A stretch of 64,000 nt of DNA from Paracoccaceae bacterium (lineage in GTDB: Bacteria; Pseudomonadota; Alphaproteobacteria; Rhodobacterales; Rhodobacteraceae), in contig CACAPQ010000005.1 of the NCBI GenBank assembly GCA_902534325.1, positions 2,501 through 66,500 of the forward strand, read 5' to 3'. Each line of letters opens with the position of its first letter. The stretch's first letter is position 1. A program made the position numbers and the translations under genes. The notes beneath the pieces are model-generated. The model searched no databases, was not told where the DNA came from, and saw only the letters and a list, made by a program, of their open reading frames with translations. Positions 30,458 through 39,012 of the stretch are shown one piece after another.

Positions 30458-31540
30458 TTAAGGATTTATGAATTTAAAATTTGGCGCTTTGTCGTCAGGT
30501 GGAGCTCTCAGCATGTCGAGAGTGCTTTGCAACTGAGAATCTGACAAATCACGTCCTATAATTACAATCCGTGATTGAGAGTCAGTTTTAGGCCAATCCT
30601 CTAACAGTACTGGAGGGTCAAAGATATCTTGAACACCGTGAAAAACAAAAGGTTTCTCAACACCTTCAATAAATACAACACCCTTTACTCTCAAAATATC
30701 TTTGCCTCTCATTGCGATGAGTGTGTCTAGCCACAAATCAAAAGTCGTATCTTTAATTGGGCTATCCAAAACAATTGAGGCTGATCCAATTCGATTATCG
30801 TGATTGGAAGTTTGAAGAGACAGTTTCTGTGCTGGTGCGAAACCGGAGATATTTTCTAGTGGGTCGAGTTTAGGGGCTTCACCTAAAGTCCATTTTACCA
30901 CATCTGGTTTTGTTGATTTTGGCTTAAGTGCATTAAGGTTCCAAAGATGCTTACTTGTTCCTTTTCCTTTATGTGACTGAATAAGCTTTGCACTCGGGTT
31001 TATGGTACGAAGCCGACTTTGAAAACTTTCTGCCTCAGCTGCTGTAATGAGATCTGTTTTGCTGACTATAATTAAGTCAGCCATGGCCACTTGTGAAACT
31101 GCTTCGAACTGAGCATCGAGAGTTTTAGGACCATTTGCGGCGTCGGCAACAGTAACAATTCCGTCTAAGACAGTCGTTCTTGCTAATATAGCGTCTACCA
31201 GAAGCGTTTGAGTAATGGGGCCAGGATCGGCTAAACCAGTTGTTTCAATTAATAAACGATCGAACTCGATTTCTTTTCTGTTTTTGCGACCCACTAGACT
31301 TGATATCGTATTTGATAAATCTCCTCTTATAGAACAGCACAGGCATCCAGATTGCATTAAAATTACTTCTTCACTGCTTTGCTCCATTAGGTCATGATCA
31401 AGACCAGCCTCACCAAACTCATTTACAATTACAGCGACGCGGCCAGCACTCGCGTCAGTTAAAACTTCGTTTAGTAAAGTTGTTTTTCCTGCCCCGAGGA
31501 ATCCGGTGAGTAAAGTTAGAGGGATGCGTTGATCGTTCAT
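30458..31540 (-). CDS. CobW-family GTPase (zinc metallochaperone type), copy 1
   Basis: A 360-aa G3E GTPase. Walker [10 protein letters not shown] lies at residues 13-21, and the metal-binding CxCC motif is C66-L-C68-C69. The switch/guanine motifs [10 protein letters not shown] and IVSKTD follow, and a CobW_C domain occupies about residues 240-345. It lies 27 nt downstream of znuB on the same strand, so it is the tail of zur-znuC-znuB-cobW. A role in zinc delivery under zinc starvation is strongly suggested by context. Confidence 0.93.
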   Translation of the reverse strand: MNDQRIPLTLLTGFLGAGKTTLLNEVLTDASAGRVAVIVNEFGEAGLDHDLMEQSSEEVILMQSGCLCCSIRGDLSNTISSLVGRKNRKEIEFDRLLIETTGLADPGPITQTLLVDAILARTTVLDGIVTVADAANGPKTLDAQFEAVSQVAMADLIIVSKTDLITAAEAESFQSRLRTINPSAKLIQSHKGKGTSKHLWNLNALKPKSTKPDVVKWTLGEAPKLDPLENISGFAPAQKLSLQTSNHDNRIGSASIVLDSPIKDTTFDLWLDTLIAMRGKDILRVKGVVFIEGVEKPFVFHGVQDIFDPPVLLEDWPKTDSQSRIVIIGRDLSDSQLQSTLDMLRAPPDDKAPNFKFINP

Positions 31541-31567
31541 GAGTAATTACCCTGCAATTTTTATTAA

Positions 31568-32365
31568 TTAATGGGCCAGCCTTCTCAAAGTTTTAAATAG
31601 ATTAAGAACGATGAAAATAAAAAGGGCAACGCATACGATTGTTGGGCCGGGGGGAGTATCAAATATGTATGAAGATCTAAGTCCAGCAATTACTGATATG
31701 CAACTAACTAACCCGGCTACAAATACCATTAATTCTGGGTTACGGGCTAGATTTCTTGCTGCAGCTGCCGGGATAATTAGCATGGCCGTAATAAGAAGTA
31801 CACCGACGACCTTAATGGACACCGCAACAGTTATGCCTAACGCGATGGTTAAAAATAGTTGCTCCCGTTTTGGGTTAAAGCCACTGGCATAGGATAGCTC
31901 TTCATTTAAGGTTGAAAGAAACAATGGTTTCCAGCGCGATGCTATAAGACCGAGAACTATTAAGGTGCCCGCCCAAATAATGCCTAAATCAGATGCCGAA
32001 ACCGCAAGAATATCACCAAATAGATAGGCCATAAGATCGATGCGTACACCACTTAAGAATGAAACAATAACAAGCCCAACTGCTAAAAATGAGTGAGCAA
32101 AGACACCTAATAATGTATCCATTGCGTAGTTTCGACCGGATAATTGAGTTGTCGCCCAAGCCATTATGATGGCAAATATTAGCGCACCATAAAATACGTC
32201 TGTTTGCACAGCGAGCGACAGTGCTACTCCGAGCATTGCAGCATGTGCAGTAGCATCGCCAAAATAAGCCATGCGTCGCCAAACTACAAAGCACCCTAAA
32301 GGTGCAGAAACAAGAGCTAAACCTAGCCCAGCAATAAAAGCTCGGGTCATAAAATCGTCTAGCAT
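31568..32365 (-). CDS. znuB: Zinc ABC transporter permease
   Basis: A 265-aa permease of the ABC-3 (ZnuB/MntB) family with about eight membrane spans. Typical blocks are PLGCFVVWRRMAYFGDATAHAAMLG near residue 25 and the glycine/isoleucine-rich KVVGVLLITAMLIIPAAAAR near residue 190. It shares one base with the znuC stop (TAATG), indicating translational coupling. Confidence 0.96.
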   Translation of the reverse strand: MLDDFMTRAFIAGLGLALVSAPLGCFVVWRRMAYFGDATAHAAMLGVALSLAVQTDVFYGALIFAIIMAWATTQLSGRNYAMDTLLGVFAHSFLAVGLVIVSFLSGVRIDLMAYLFGDILAVSASDLGIIWAGTLIVLGLIASRWKPLFLSTLNEELSYASGFNPKREQLFLTIALGITVAVSIKVVGVLLITAMLIIPAAAARNLARNPELMVFVAGLVSCISVIAGLRSSYIFDTPPGPTIVCVALFIFIVLNLFKTLRRLAH

Positions 32366-33108
32366 TAATTAATGGCCTCGGAGTTTTCAGAAGAAGAATG
32401 ATCATGTTTATGATCATGACTATGTCGGTAAAGTGCCAGGGCTCCGTTTGTTTCAGTTCCAAATAACTCTTGGTACTCAGGAGTTGCCACAACTGTTTCT
32501 GGTGCTCCAGAACAACAGATATGACCGTTTAAACAAATCACACGATCAGAAGTACTCATTACAACATGCAAATCATGGCTGATCATCAAAACTGCACAGC
32601 CAGTTTCTTTCCTTACTTTTTCTATCTGTCGGTAAAAGTCAGCTGACCCAGGTTGGTCAAGACCTTGTGTGGCCTCATCTAAAACTAAAATTTCTGGAGT
32701 GCCTAATAGTGCACGAGCAAGAAGTACGCGCTGTAATTGGCCGCCGGAGAGTTCAGACATTTGTTTTTCCGCCAGCTCTGTTACGCCAGCCTGCTGTAGG
32801 GCTATTGCGCACAACTTTTTATTAATTTTATTTGTGAGGCGCATAAACTTTCCCACGCTTATTGGGAGAGTTGGATCTAAATTTAATCGCTGTGGCACGT
32901 AGCCAATTTTCAAACCTTGCTTAATTCTAATGCTGCCTTCCAGTGGGGTCACAGCGCCTATTATTGCTTTTAATAAGCTCGTTTTACCAGATCCATTGGG
33001 CCCAACGATAGTGACGATTTCACCGGCATTTACACCTAAACTTACATTTTTCAATGCGGTAACACTGCCATAAGTTACGGTAAGGCCTTCGATGGTTATT
33101 AAGCTCAT
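32365..33108 (-). CDS. znuC: Zinc ABC transporter ATPase
   Basis: A 247-aa ATPase with Walker A VGPNGSGKTS, signature LSGGQLQRVLLARAL and Walker B ILVLDEATQGLD. The ATG at 33108 gives the normal family N-terminus (MSLITIEGLTV) and avoids the 44-nt overlap with zur that a TTG at 33159 would require. The C-terminus ends in a histidine-rich tail (HSHDHKHDHSSS), plausibly zinc-binding. Operon zur-znuC-znuB-cobW; 7 nt after zur. Confidence 0.95.
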   Translation of the reverse strand: MSLITIEGLTVTYGSVTALKNVSLGVNAGEIVTIVGPNGSGKTSLLKAIIGAVTPLEGSIRIKQGLKIGYVPQRLNLDPTLPISVGKFMRLTNKINKKLCAIALQQAGVTELAEKQMSELSGGQLQRVLLARALLGTPEILVLDEATQGLDQPGSADFYRQIEKVRKETGCAVLMISHDLHVVMSTSDRVICLNGHICCSGAPETVVATPEYQELFGTETNGALALYRHSHDHKHDHSSSENSEAIN

Positions 33109-33115
33109 GTCGTTA

Positions 33116-33580
33116 CTACGCCATGCTTGCGCAGGAGTGACAAAGGCCTCGAGCTTCAATTACAGCTTTTTCAACTTTGAAACCTGCCTTTGATGCAATT
33201 TTTGAAACTGAAAAATTAGGGTTAATAGCTTCTTCTTCAGAAACAAAGTCGCAATTTCTGCAAATCATAAATGCTGGTGAGTGATCCTTTCCGGGATGCA
33301 TGCATCCAACAAAACTGTTCAGTTGCTCTATTTTGTGTGCAAACCCATTTTTTACCAGAAAATCAAGTGCCCTGTAGGCGACAGGCGGTTGGTTTTTAAA
33401 TCCTGCTTCACGCAATAAATCTAGAATCTCGTAGGCTCCCAATGCTTTATTTTTCTGGAGTAATATTTCCAAAACTTTACGACGCACAGGAGTAAATTTA
33501 AGATCGTTTTCTTTGCAAAATTTTTCTGCTTCTTTAATGCTTTTTCCCACTGCGATCCCCAACTTATTCGGTTCCTTCAC
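33116..33580 (-). CDS. zur: Fur-family zinc uptake regulator
   Basis: A 154-aa Fur-family repressor. A winged-helix domain (about residues 20-85; FTPVRRKVLEILL, then PVAYRALDFLVKNGF) is followed by a dimerization domain with two CxxC pairs, C107/C110 and C147/C150, for structural zinc. The position at the head of znuCB and opposite znuA identifies it as Zur rather than Fur. The start is GTG. The 102-nt divergent region should contain its operator. Confidence 0.93.
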   Translation of the reverse strand: MKEPNKLGIAVGKSIKEAEKFCKENDLKFTPVRRKVLEILLQKNKALGAYEILDLLREAGFKNQPPVAYRALDFLVKNGFAHKIEQLNSFVGCMHPGKDHSPAFMICRNCDFVSEEEAINPNFSVSKIASKAGFKVEKAVIEARGLCHSCASMA

Positions 33581-33655
33581 TTTTATATCTATTTTAATTT
33601 TTAATTCATTTCAATTAGCTGTTGCAGAAGAAAAAAAATTCTCTATGTTGCGCAA

Positions 33656-33672
33656 ATGTTATGTTATATCAT
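33656..33672. promoter_or_regulatory. Candidate Zur operator upstream of znuA
   Basis: An imperfect 17-nt AT-rich palindrome (ATGTTAT-G-TTATATCAT, 6 of 8 position pairs symmetric) lies between zur and znuA, 11 nt before the znuA start. Proteobacterial Zur boxes have a similar ATGTTAT...ATAACAT form. The sequence is seen; function is inferred. Confidence 0.45.
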
Positions 33673-33682
33673 GGAGGACCAT

Positions 33683-34822
33683 ATGTCTAGAAAACTTCTC
33701 TCTTACACTGCCCTAGGTTTAATTTTAGGTAATACGGCTTTTGCTGATGTTCCAAAAGTTGCAGTTGATATAGCACCAGTGCATTCTCTCGTTTCTCGAG
33801 TGATGGAAGGCGTGGGCACACCCAACCTTGTGATACCGGCAGGAGCATCACCACATGGATACAGTTTACGTCCATCTGAAGCAAAATCTCTCCAAGATGC
33901 TGATATGGTAATTTGGATGGGTGAGGATTTAGCGCCATGGATGGAAAACTCGATTGAAACATTATCAAAGAATGCGGATGTCATAACTCTTCTCGAAGAA
34001 AGTGAAACGAAACTTTTAGATTTTAGAGAAGGAGCTCTTTTTGAGGAGCATGATCACGGAGATCACGACGATCATGATGACCATGATGATCACGACGATC
34101 ATGATGACCATGATGATCACGACGATCATGATGACCATGACAAAGACCATGATGATCACGACGATCATGATGACCATGACAAAGACCATGATGATCACGA
34201 CGATCATGATGACCATGATAAAGACCACGATGATCACGACGATCATGATGACCATGACAAAGACCACGATGATCATGACGATCATGATGACCACGACGAG
34301 CACGCACACGGTGAGCATGATCCTCACGCATGGCTATCAATCGAAAATGCACAAACTTGGCTAAATTTAGTTGCCGGAAAGCTTTCTGCTGCGGACCCAG
34401 AAAATGCTGGTGTTTATTTTGCAAATGCTGCTGAAGCCCGAGCAGAAATTGATGCGCTTGTTAAGGAAGTCAATAGTATTTTAGAGCCAGTGCGGGGTCG
34501 AAATTTTGTCGTCTTTCACGATGCTTACCAGTATTTTGAAACCAGTTTTGATTTTCCCGCAGCTGGTGCAATTTCTTTGGGCGACGCTTCTGACCCAAGT
34601 GCAGCGCGTATAGCTGAGATTCAAGATCGTGTTAAAGATCAAGGAATAAACTGTGTTCTTTCTGAACCACAGTATAACCCAAGCATTGTTGCAACTGTGC
34701 TGTCTGGCACAGATGCTAAGACTGGCGTTATAGATCCACTGGGTGCAAGTTTAGAACCCGGTTCCAATCTTTACCGTAATCTTATTCGCAATATGGCTAA
34801 ATCTTTAGCTGGGTGTCTGTAA
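33683..34822 (+). CDS. znuA: Zinc ABC transporter binding protein with giant His/Asp loop
   Basis: A 379-aa cluster A-I binding protein. The ATG at 33683 follows GGAGGA and starts a clear signal peptide (MSRKLLSYTALGLILGNTAFA, cleaved before DVP). Zinc-site histidines are H34 (PVHSL) and H58 (SPHGY), plus the His in EHDPHAW and the one in VFHDAYQYFE. ZnuA proteins usually carry a short acidic/His loop; here residues 123-215 are almost pure His and Asp in tandem repeats. The C-terminal lobe is intact and a strong terminator follows. Confidence 0.96.
   Translation: MSRKLLSYTALGLILGNTAFADVPKVAVDIAPVHSLVSRVMEGVGTPNLVIPAGASPHGYSLRPSEAKSLQDADMVIWMGEDLAPWMENSIETLSKNADVITLLEESETKLLDFREGALFEEHDHGDHDDHDDHDDHDDHDDHDDHDDHDDHDKDHDDHDDHDDHDKDHDDHDDHDDHDKDHDDHDDHDDHDKDHDDHDDHDDHDEHAHGEHDPHAWLSIENAQTWLNLVAGKLSAADPENAGVYFANAAEARAEIDALVKEVNSILEPVRGRNFVVFHDAYQYFETSFDFPAAGAISLGDASDPSAARIAEIQDRVKDQGINCVLSEPQYNPSIVATVLSGTDAKTGVIDPLGASLEPGSNLYRNLIRNMAKSLAGCL
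34049..34327 (+). repeat. His/Asp-coding tandem repeat within znuA
   Basis: A region of about 279 bp coding for 93 residues. It starts with 9-bp units encoding His-Asp-Asp and passes into four copies of a 39-bp (13-residue) unit, Lys-Asp-His followed by repeated Asp-Asp-His. The DNA repeats differ mainly at synonymous positions. The array stays in frame. It is a probable length-variable minisatellite encoding a flexible zinc-scavenging loop. Confidence 0.9.
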
Positions 34823-34839
34823 GTTTAAGCTGGAAAATT

Positions 34840-34870
34840 AGCCGGCCTATCAAACGGCCGGCTTGTTTTT
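34840..34870 (+). terminator. Rho-independent terminator after znuA
   Basis: An 8-bp stem (34840-34847 with 34856-34863) with an 8-nt loop, followed by a T-rich run. It should end most znuA transcripts before the small downstream gene at 34938. Confidence 0.85.
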
Positions 34871-34937
34871 AAATTGAGAAAAACGGGCTCCTATCATTTT
34901 AAGTTTTGAACTTTAATTTTGAACAAATTTTAGAGAA

Positions 34938-35192
34938 ATGACTGTGGGTAAAAAAAATTTGGGCGAGACAAAGCTGCGCAAACACCGACGGACTTCTGAT
35001 CCGATGAAAGAGTTTGATCGCATGCCGAAGTTATTAAGAGAATGGCTTACTGGAGCAGCATTACCCTGGGCTCCTAAGTCAGTATGCCGAGCTTATAATA
35101 AAGCTCTACGTCAAACGGGCGACCCTGGTTTGGCCTTAAGGCAACTGGAAAAATTACAGCAACAGAAACTTTCTGTAGATCAAAAATTCTAA
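34938..35192 (+). CDS. Small basic conserved protein (possibly DUF6525)
   Basis: An 84-aa basic protein. The pattern PMKEFDRMPKLLREWL followed by ALPWAPKSVCRAYNKAL resembles small proteins common in Rhodobacterales that I recall as DUF6525; this is from memory. No cysteines beyond one, no signal peptide and no membrane segment. It lies between znuA and the second cobW, on the same strand, 48 nt before cobW. Function unknown; the context suggests zinc-related expression. Confidence 0.7.
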   Translation: MTVGKKNLGETKLRKHRRTSDPMKEFDRMPKLLREWLTGAALPWAPKSVCRAYNKALRQTGDPGLALRQLEKLQQQKLSVDQKF

Positions 35193-35240
35193 AGTATTTT
35201 GAATCTTTTGGTTTGATGAATAAAACGAAGGAGAAAAATA

Positions 35241-36209
35241 ATGCAAACTTCACAAGTCCCAGTAACAGTATTAACCGGTTTTTTAGGTGCTGGTAAAACA
35301 ACCTTACTAAATCGGATTTTAACGGAGAAGCATGGAAAGAAATATGCTGTAGTTGTCAATGAATTTGGTGAAGAAGGTATTGATAATGATTTAGTAGTAG
35401 ATGCTGACGAAGAAGTTTTTGAAATGAATAATGGTTGCATCTGTTGCACCGTGCGTGGTGACCTAATTCGCATCCTTAGCGGTTTGATGAAGCGGGCTGA
35501 TCAACTTGATGCAATTATTGTTGAAACAACAGGTTTAGCAGACCCAGCACCTGTAGCCCAAACTTTTTTCGTTGATGAAGACGTGGCTGATCGCACAAAA
35601 TTGGATGCTATCGTTACTGTTGCTGACGCCGTGCATTTAGATGCGCAGCTCGGTGAACATCACGAGGCAGAAGAACAAATTGCATTTGCAGATGTAGTAT
35701 TGCTTAACAAAACGGATCTTATTCAGAATGAAAATTTGGAAAGCGTTGAAACTCGCATCCGGAAAATAAATCCTTACGCCAAAATAATTAGAACAGCTCG
35801 ATGTGATGCGCCACTTGAAGAAGTTGTGGGTCTAAATGCTTTTAGTTTGGATCGGGTGCTAGAAGTCGAGCCAGATTTTTTAGAGTCAGATCATGACCAC
35901 GAGCATGATGATGATATTACAAGCGTATCATTTGTGTCTGAAACTCCTCTCGATTTTGAAAAGTTTCAATCTTGGTTTGGCAAGGTTCTTCAAACTAGGG
36001 GGCAAGATATCTTAAGATCAAAGGGCATTCTTGATTTTGATGGTCTTGATGAACGTTACGTTTTTCAAGGGGTTCATATGCTTATGGATGGTTCTCCTAT
36101 GGGCGATTGGCCAAAAGACAAACCCAAGAGTTCTCGCGTGGTATTTATTGGTCGTGATATTGAAAATATGGGTTTAAAAGAAGGGTTTGAAGCTTGCAAG
36201 ATAGCTTGA
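35241..36209 (+). CDS. CobW-family GTPase (zinc metallochaperone type), copy 2
   Basis: A 322-aa G3E GTPase with Walker [10 protein letters not shown] at residues 13-21 and the metal motif C66-I-C68-C69. A His-rich linker ([10 protein letters not shown]) separates the GTPase and CobW_C domains. It is clearly paralogous to the copy at 30458-31540, which lies on the other arm of the locus. AAGGAG precedes the ATG. It overlaps the WD40 gene by 16 nt. Confidence 0.94.
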   Translation: MQTSQVPVTVLTGFLGAGKTTLLNRILTEKHGKKYAVVVNEFGEEGIDNDLVVDADEEVFEMNNGCICCTVRGDLIRILSGLMKRADQLDAIIVETTGLADPAPVAQTFFVDEDVADRTKLDAIVTVADAVHLDAQLGEHHEAEEQIAFADVVLLNKTDLIQNENLESVETRIRKINPYAKIIRTARCDAPLEEVVGLNAFSLDRVLEVEPDFLESDHDHEHDDDITSVSFVSETPLDFEKFQSWFGKVLQTRGQDILRSKGILDFDGLDERYVFQGVHMLMDGSPMGDWPKDKPKSSRVVFIGRDIENMGLKEGFEACKIA

Positions 36210-37273
36210 CTTCTGAGCCAACCTTAAACCAACGGCGGCGTCCTAGCTTTGAAGAAACAGAGTTGGAAAGACGCGCAACTAAATTCAATTTTGGCGCACC
36301 TGTTACTGGGTCAGTTACTGTAGGTGACAGCATTGCTGTTGGTTTTGGAGATGGCAACGTTCGAATATTCCGAGAAGGCGTTGGTTATTCAACTACCAAG
36401 GCGCACGCCGGCGTTGTACTTTGTATGGCTACTGATGGTGAAGATATTTTTACAGGAAGTGATGACGGGCAATTTCTCAGGATCTCATCCGACAATACTG
36501 TGGAAGAAATTGCTTCATTTGGAACAAAATGGGTTGACTGTGTTGCTGTTATTGACGGTAAGTATGCCTGCTCTTCAGGTGGAAAGGCCCATGTTTGGTC
36601 TAAAGGTCAAAAGAAACCTAGCGTTCTAGAGCACTCCAGTACTGTTGGTGGAATGGCTTTTGATGCAAAAGGCAAGCGTTTAGCAGTCGCGCACTATGGT
36701 GGTGTAACAATCTGGGAAGCAAAAGAGCGAAGATGGAAATCATCTAAGCTAATATGGAAGGGCTTCCACGGTGATGTATGTTTTAGCCCAGATGGAAAAT
36801 ATGTTGTTACGGCTATGCAAGAAAACGCTCTGCATGGTTGGCGACTTCGTGATAAGGGCGATCTTGCGATGTCAGGCTACCCAGCAAAAGTAAAAAGTTT
36901 TGCTTGGGTGGGCAACACGCCCTATCTTGTGACATCTGGTGCCAATGAAGCTATTTGCTGGCCATTTGATGGAAAAGATGGTCCCATGGGCCGTGCGCCA
37001 GTTTGCGTGGCTCCTTCAAAAAAACAAATAGCGACTTGCGTTCAAGCCCTTACCACTGAAAGTGCAGTTTTCGCAGGGTTTCGTGATGGCTCTGTTCTTT
37101 TGGCTGAAATTGATGAGAGTAAGGAGCCTATTGTCATAAAAGGTTCTTCAGGCTCTGCAATTACTGGAATATCGCTAACCTCATCTTTATCACATGTCTT
37201 GGTTGGTGATGAAGAAGGCAATGTTTTATGGTCCACGCTTTGGGCAGGAGAAATGAATGCAAAATCTATTTGA
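36194..37273 (+). CDS. WD40-repeat beta-propeller protein
   Basis: A 359-aa protein with repeated WD40-like blades (for example [40 protein letters not shown] and [20 protein letters not shown]), probably forming one propeller. No signal peptide, so it is likely a cytoplasmic scaffold. The first possible start is TTG inside the cobW end (16-nt overlap); a slightly later start cannot be excluded. The cobW-WD40 pairing suggests a partner protein for the metallochaperone. Confidence 0.85.
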   Translation: MQDSLTSEPTLNQRRRPSFEETELERRATKFNFGAPVTGSVTVGDSIAVGFGDGNVRIFREGVGYSTTKAHAGVVLCMATDGEDIFTGSDDGQFLRISSDNTVEEIASFGTKWVDCVAVIDGKYACSSGGKAHVWSKGQKKPSVLEHSSTVGGMAFDAKGKRLAVAHYGGVTIWEAKERRWKSSKLIWKGFHGDVCFSPDGKYVVTAMQENALHGWRLRDKGDLAMSGYPAKVKSFAWVGNTPYLVTSGANEAICWPFDGKDGPMGRAPVCVAPSKKQIATCVQALTTESAVFAGFRDGSVLLAEIDESKEPIVIKGSSGSAITGISLTSSLSHVLVGDEEGNVLWSTLWAGEMNAKSI

Positions 37274-37511
37274 TCGAAAACGCCCCGATGGAGCCAAAGT
37301 TCGTGGGATTAAAGATCTTGTCATTACTTACTTTGACTTCCCTGAAACTACTGTTCTTACGGTAGCAGAACTGCGGTGTCACGATGAAGATTGCCCGCCG
37401 ATAGAAACTGTTATTACAGCGCGTCATTCAGACGGTTCGATCCAAGATTGGAGGCTTACTAAGCCTGTTGATGAAATTGAAAAAAAAGATATTGAATCTT
37501 TAAGTGGTTAA
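37257..37511 (+). CDS. Small cytosolic protein with CHDEDCPP motif
   Basis: An 84-aa protein not assigned to a named family. It has a central ELRCHDEDCPPIETVIT segment whose Cys-His...Cys arrangement could bind metal or be redox-active. The ATG at 37257 lies inside the end of the WD40 gene (17-nt overlap) behind a GCAGGAG site, so it is translationally coupled. It is likely part of the zinc-responsive cobW-WD40 unit. Confidence 0.75.
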   Translation: MQNLFDRKRPDGAKVRGIKDLVITYFDFPETTVLTVAELRCHDEDCPPIETVITARHSDGSIQDWRLTKPVDEIEKKDIESLSG

Positions 37512-37560
37512 TACTGATAGATTTAATAAAAATTATTGAAGAGATCTCGAAAGCTTTATT

Positions 37561-37749
37561 GTGAAACGACGTAAAAGCCCTTGTGTTGAAATTTGCGAAT
37601 TTTCAGGAACAAACGGTTGGTGTTTGGGCTGTGGGCGCACACGTCATGAGTGCCAAAGGTGGAAAAAAATGAAACCTTACGAGGCAAATATTCTTGAAAA
37701 AGAACTCAAAAAACGAATGTTACAGCTAGGGTCTGAAAAATTCAAATAG
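37561..37749 (+). CDS. DUF1289-family small cysteine-rich protein
   Basis: A 62-aa protein with the DUF1289 cysteine pattern C8-x3-C12-x8-C21-x2-C24 followed by GRTRHECQRW. The start is GTG. Four cysteines suggest a small metal-binding module. It follows the preceding small gene by 49 nt on the same strand and may close the zinc-locus transcript. Function unknown in the family. Confidence 0.85.
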   Translation: MKRRKSPCVEICEFSGTNGWCLGCGRTRHECQRWKKMKPYEANILEKELKKRMLQLGSEKFK

Positions 37750-37815
37750 CAGGCCAAAATCAAATAGCCCGCTATATTTAGTTAAGTACCAATATCAAAA
37801 AGTTTTTGCTTCAAG

Positions 37816-38100
37816 CTACTCGATCAAGTCACCAGTCATTGGTATTGTGTGCCTATTTACGGGATCAAATTCTTGTAACATTGGTCTGCGCTCATCTAAC
37901 CAATTCACTACACCATCCTGAGCGTTTTCTTCAAAACCTTCTGAATCACGGATAACAATAGCAATAACTTCATCATCTTTCTTCATTACAAAATGAGTGC
38001 CTGGATCTCTCTCTTTCCCGTTTTCGATGACGTCCTTTAGAAAATCATCATAATGCTCTGGCTTTGGTTTAAAACGTATAATACTTAATTTTTTGGACAT
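37816..38100 (-). CDS. Small hypothetical protein, possible ABM-like fold
   Basis: A 94-aa protein of unrecognised family. The beginning (KKLSIIRFKPKPEHYDDFLKDV) resembles the first strand and helix of small ferredoxin-like alpha+beta barrels such as antibiotic-biosynthesis monooxygenases. No cysteines or signal peptide. A GGAGGG site lies upstream. It is 60 nt downstream of the crotonase gene and on the same strand, so it may be the third gene of that unit. Confidence 0.65.
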   Translation of the reverse strand: MSKKLSIIRFKPKPEHYDDFLKDVIENGKERDPGTHFVMKKDDEVIAIVIRDSEGFEENAQDGVVNWLDERRPMLQEFDPVNRHTIPMTGDLIE

Positions 38101-38160
38101 TTGACCCTCCTTTGAATTGTGTATTTAGATTATCAATGACCTGGAAAAAATCCAGTAAAT

Positions 38161-39012
38161 TCATTTGCTGAAAGGCTTGTTTTGAGTCCAATCAAAAGTA
38201 CCATCATCGCGTTCTTTAACCGCCTGCTTCCAGCCTTTCTCCTCTACGCGTTTTTTAAAATTATGTCCTTCTGGTGTATGGCGGGAAATGCCATCCAGAA
38301 GGGTTGCCAACTGTTGGGTTCCAGAGAGACCGGTTGCCTCTACTGCCTGATTGATAACCATCTTTTGCATAGCCAACTGGTTGATCGGCACACTAGTTAG
38401 GCGCTGTGCCATAGCCTCAACTTCATCATCAAGAATATTTTTGGGCACAGCTTTCAATACTAACCCCATACTGGCGGCTTCAGTTCCACTTATTTGGTCA
38501 CCAGTAAATAACACTCTTTTTGCCCGTTCCGCTCCGATCCTGTAGACCCACATTGCGGTAGATGGGCAACCCCAAACACGCGTGGACATATAGCCAATTT
38601 TGGCTTCCTCCTCCATGAAAATCATATCGCTACATAGGGCGATGTCTGAACCTCCACCAAGTGCAAACCCATGGATTTTGCAAATGACTGGCTTTGGACA
38701 TCGCCAGAGTGACATAAATTTCTGTGTATTATCCCACATAAATTTATAGTCGATGAGAGGATCCCATTTCTCCCCTTGATAAACATTATTCTCCCCCTGG
38801 TTTTCAGCGTAAGTACCAAGGTCATAACCTCCACAGAAACCCTTCCCTTTACCTGAAAGAATAATCACGTGAATATCAGAGTCACCCTCCGCTTCGAGGA
38901 CAGCATCTTGCAGTTGGCCGGGGACATCGTCGTCTATGGCATTTAATTTTTCGGGACGGTTGAGGGTAATCCGACCTATGCGGCCATCTTTTTCAAAAAT
39001 AACTTTTTTCAT
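38161..39012 (-). CDS. Enoyl-CoA hydratase/isomerase (crotonase family)
   Basis: A 283-aa crotonase-fold protein. The oxyanion-hole segments are GKGFCGGYDLG and ICKIHGFALGGGSDIALCSD. An aspartate/glutamate near EEEAKIGYMSTRVWG occupies the usual catalytic region, though the canonical glutamates of enoyl-CoA hydratase are not obvious. Hydratase, isomerase or hydrolase activity is possible. It overlaps the upstream aminotransferase gene by 4 nt (ATGA). Confidence 0.92.
   Translation of the reverse strand: MKKVIFEKDGRIGRITLNRPEKLNAIDDDVPGQLQDAVLEAEGDSDIHVIILSGKGKGFCGGYDLGTYAENQGENNVYQGEKWDPLIDYKFMWDNTQKFMSLWRCPKPVICKIHGFALGGGSDIALCSDMIFMEEEAKIGYMSTRVWGCPSTAMWVYRIGAERAKRVLFTGDQISGTEAASMGLVLKAVPKNILDDEVEAMAQRLTSVPINQLAMQKMVINQAVEATGLSGTQQLATLLDGISRHTPEGHNFKKRVEEKGWKQAVKERDDGTFDWTQNKPFSK

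Noticed and set aside
34073-34310. CRISPR-like regular repetition
   Set aside because: The repeats are contiguous, in frame and lack unique spacers; this is a coding minisatellite.
34016-34424. Long antisense and alternate-frame ORFs in the znuA repeat (Val/Ile/Met-rich or His-rich)
   Set aside because: They are by-products of the repetitive His/Asp codons; the sense frame continues the ZnuA fold on both sides.
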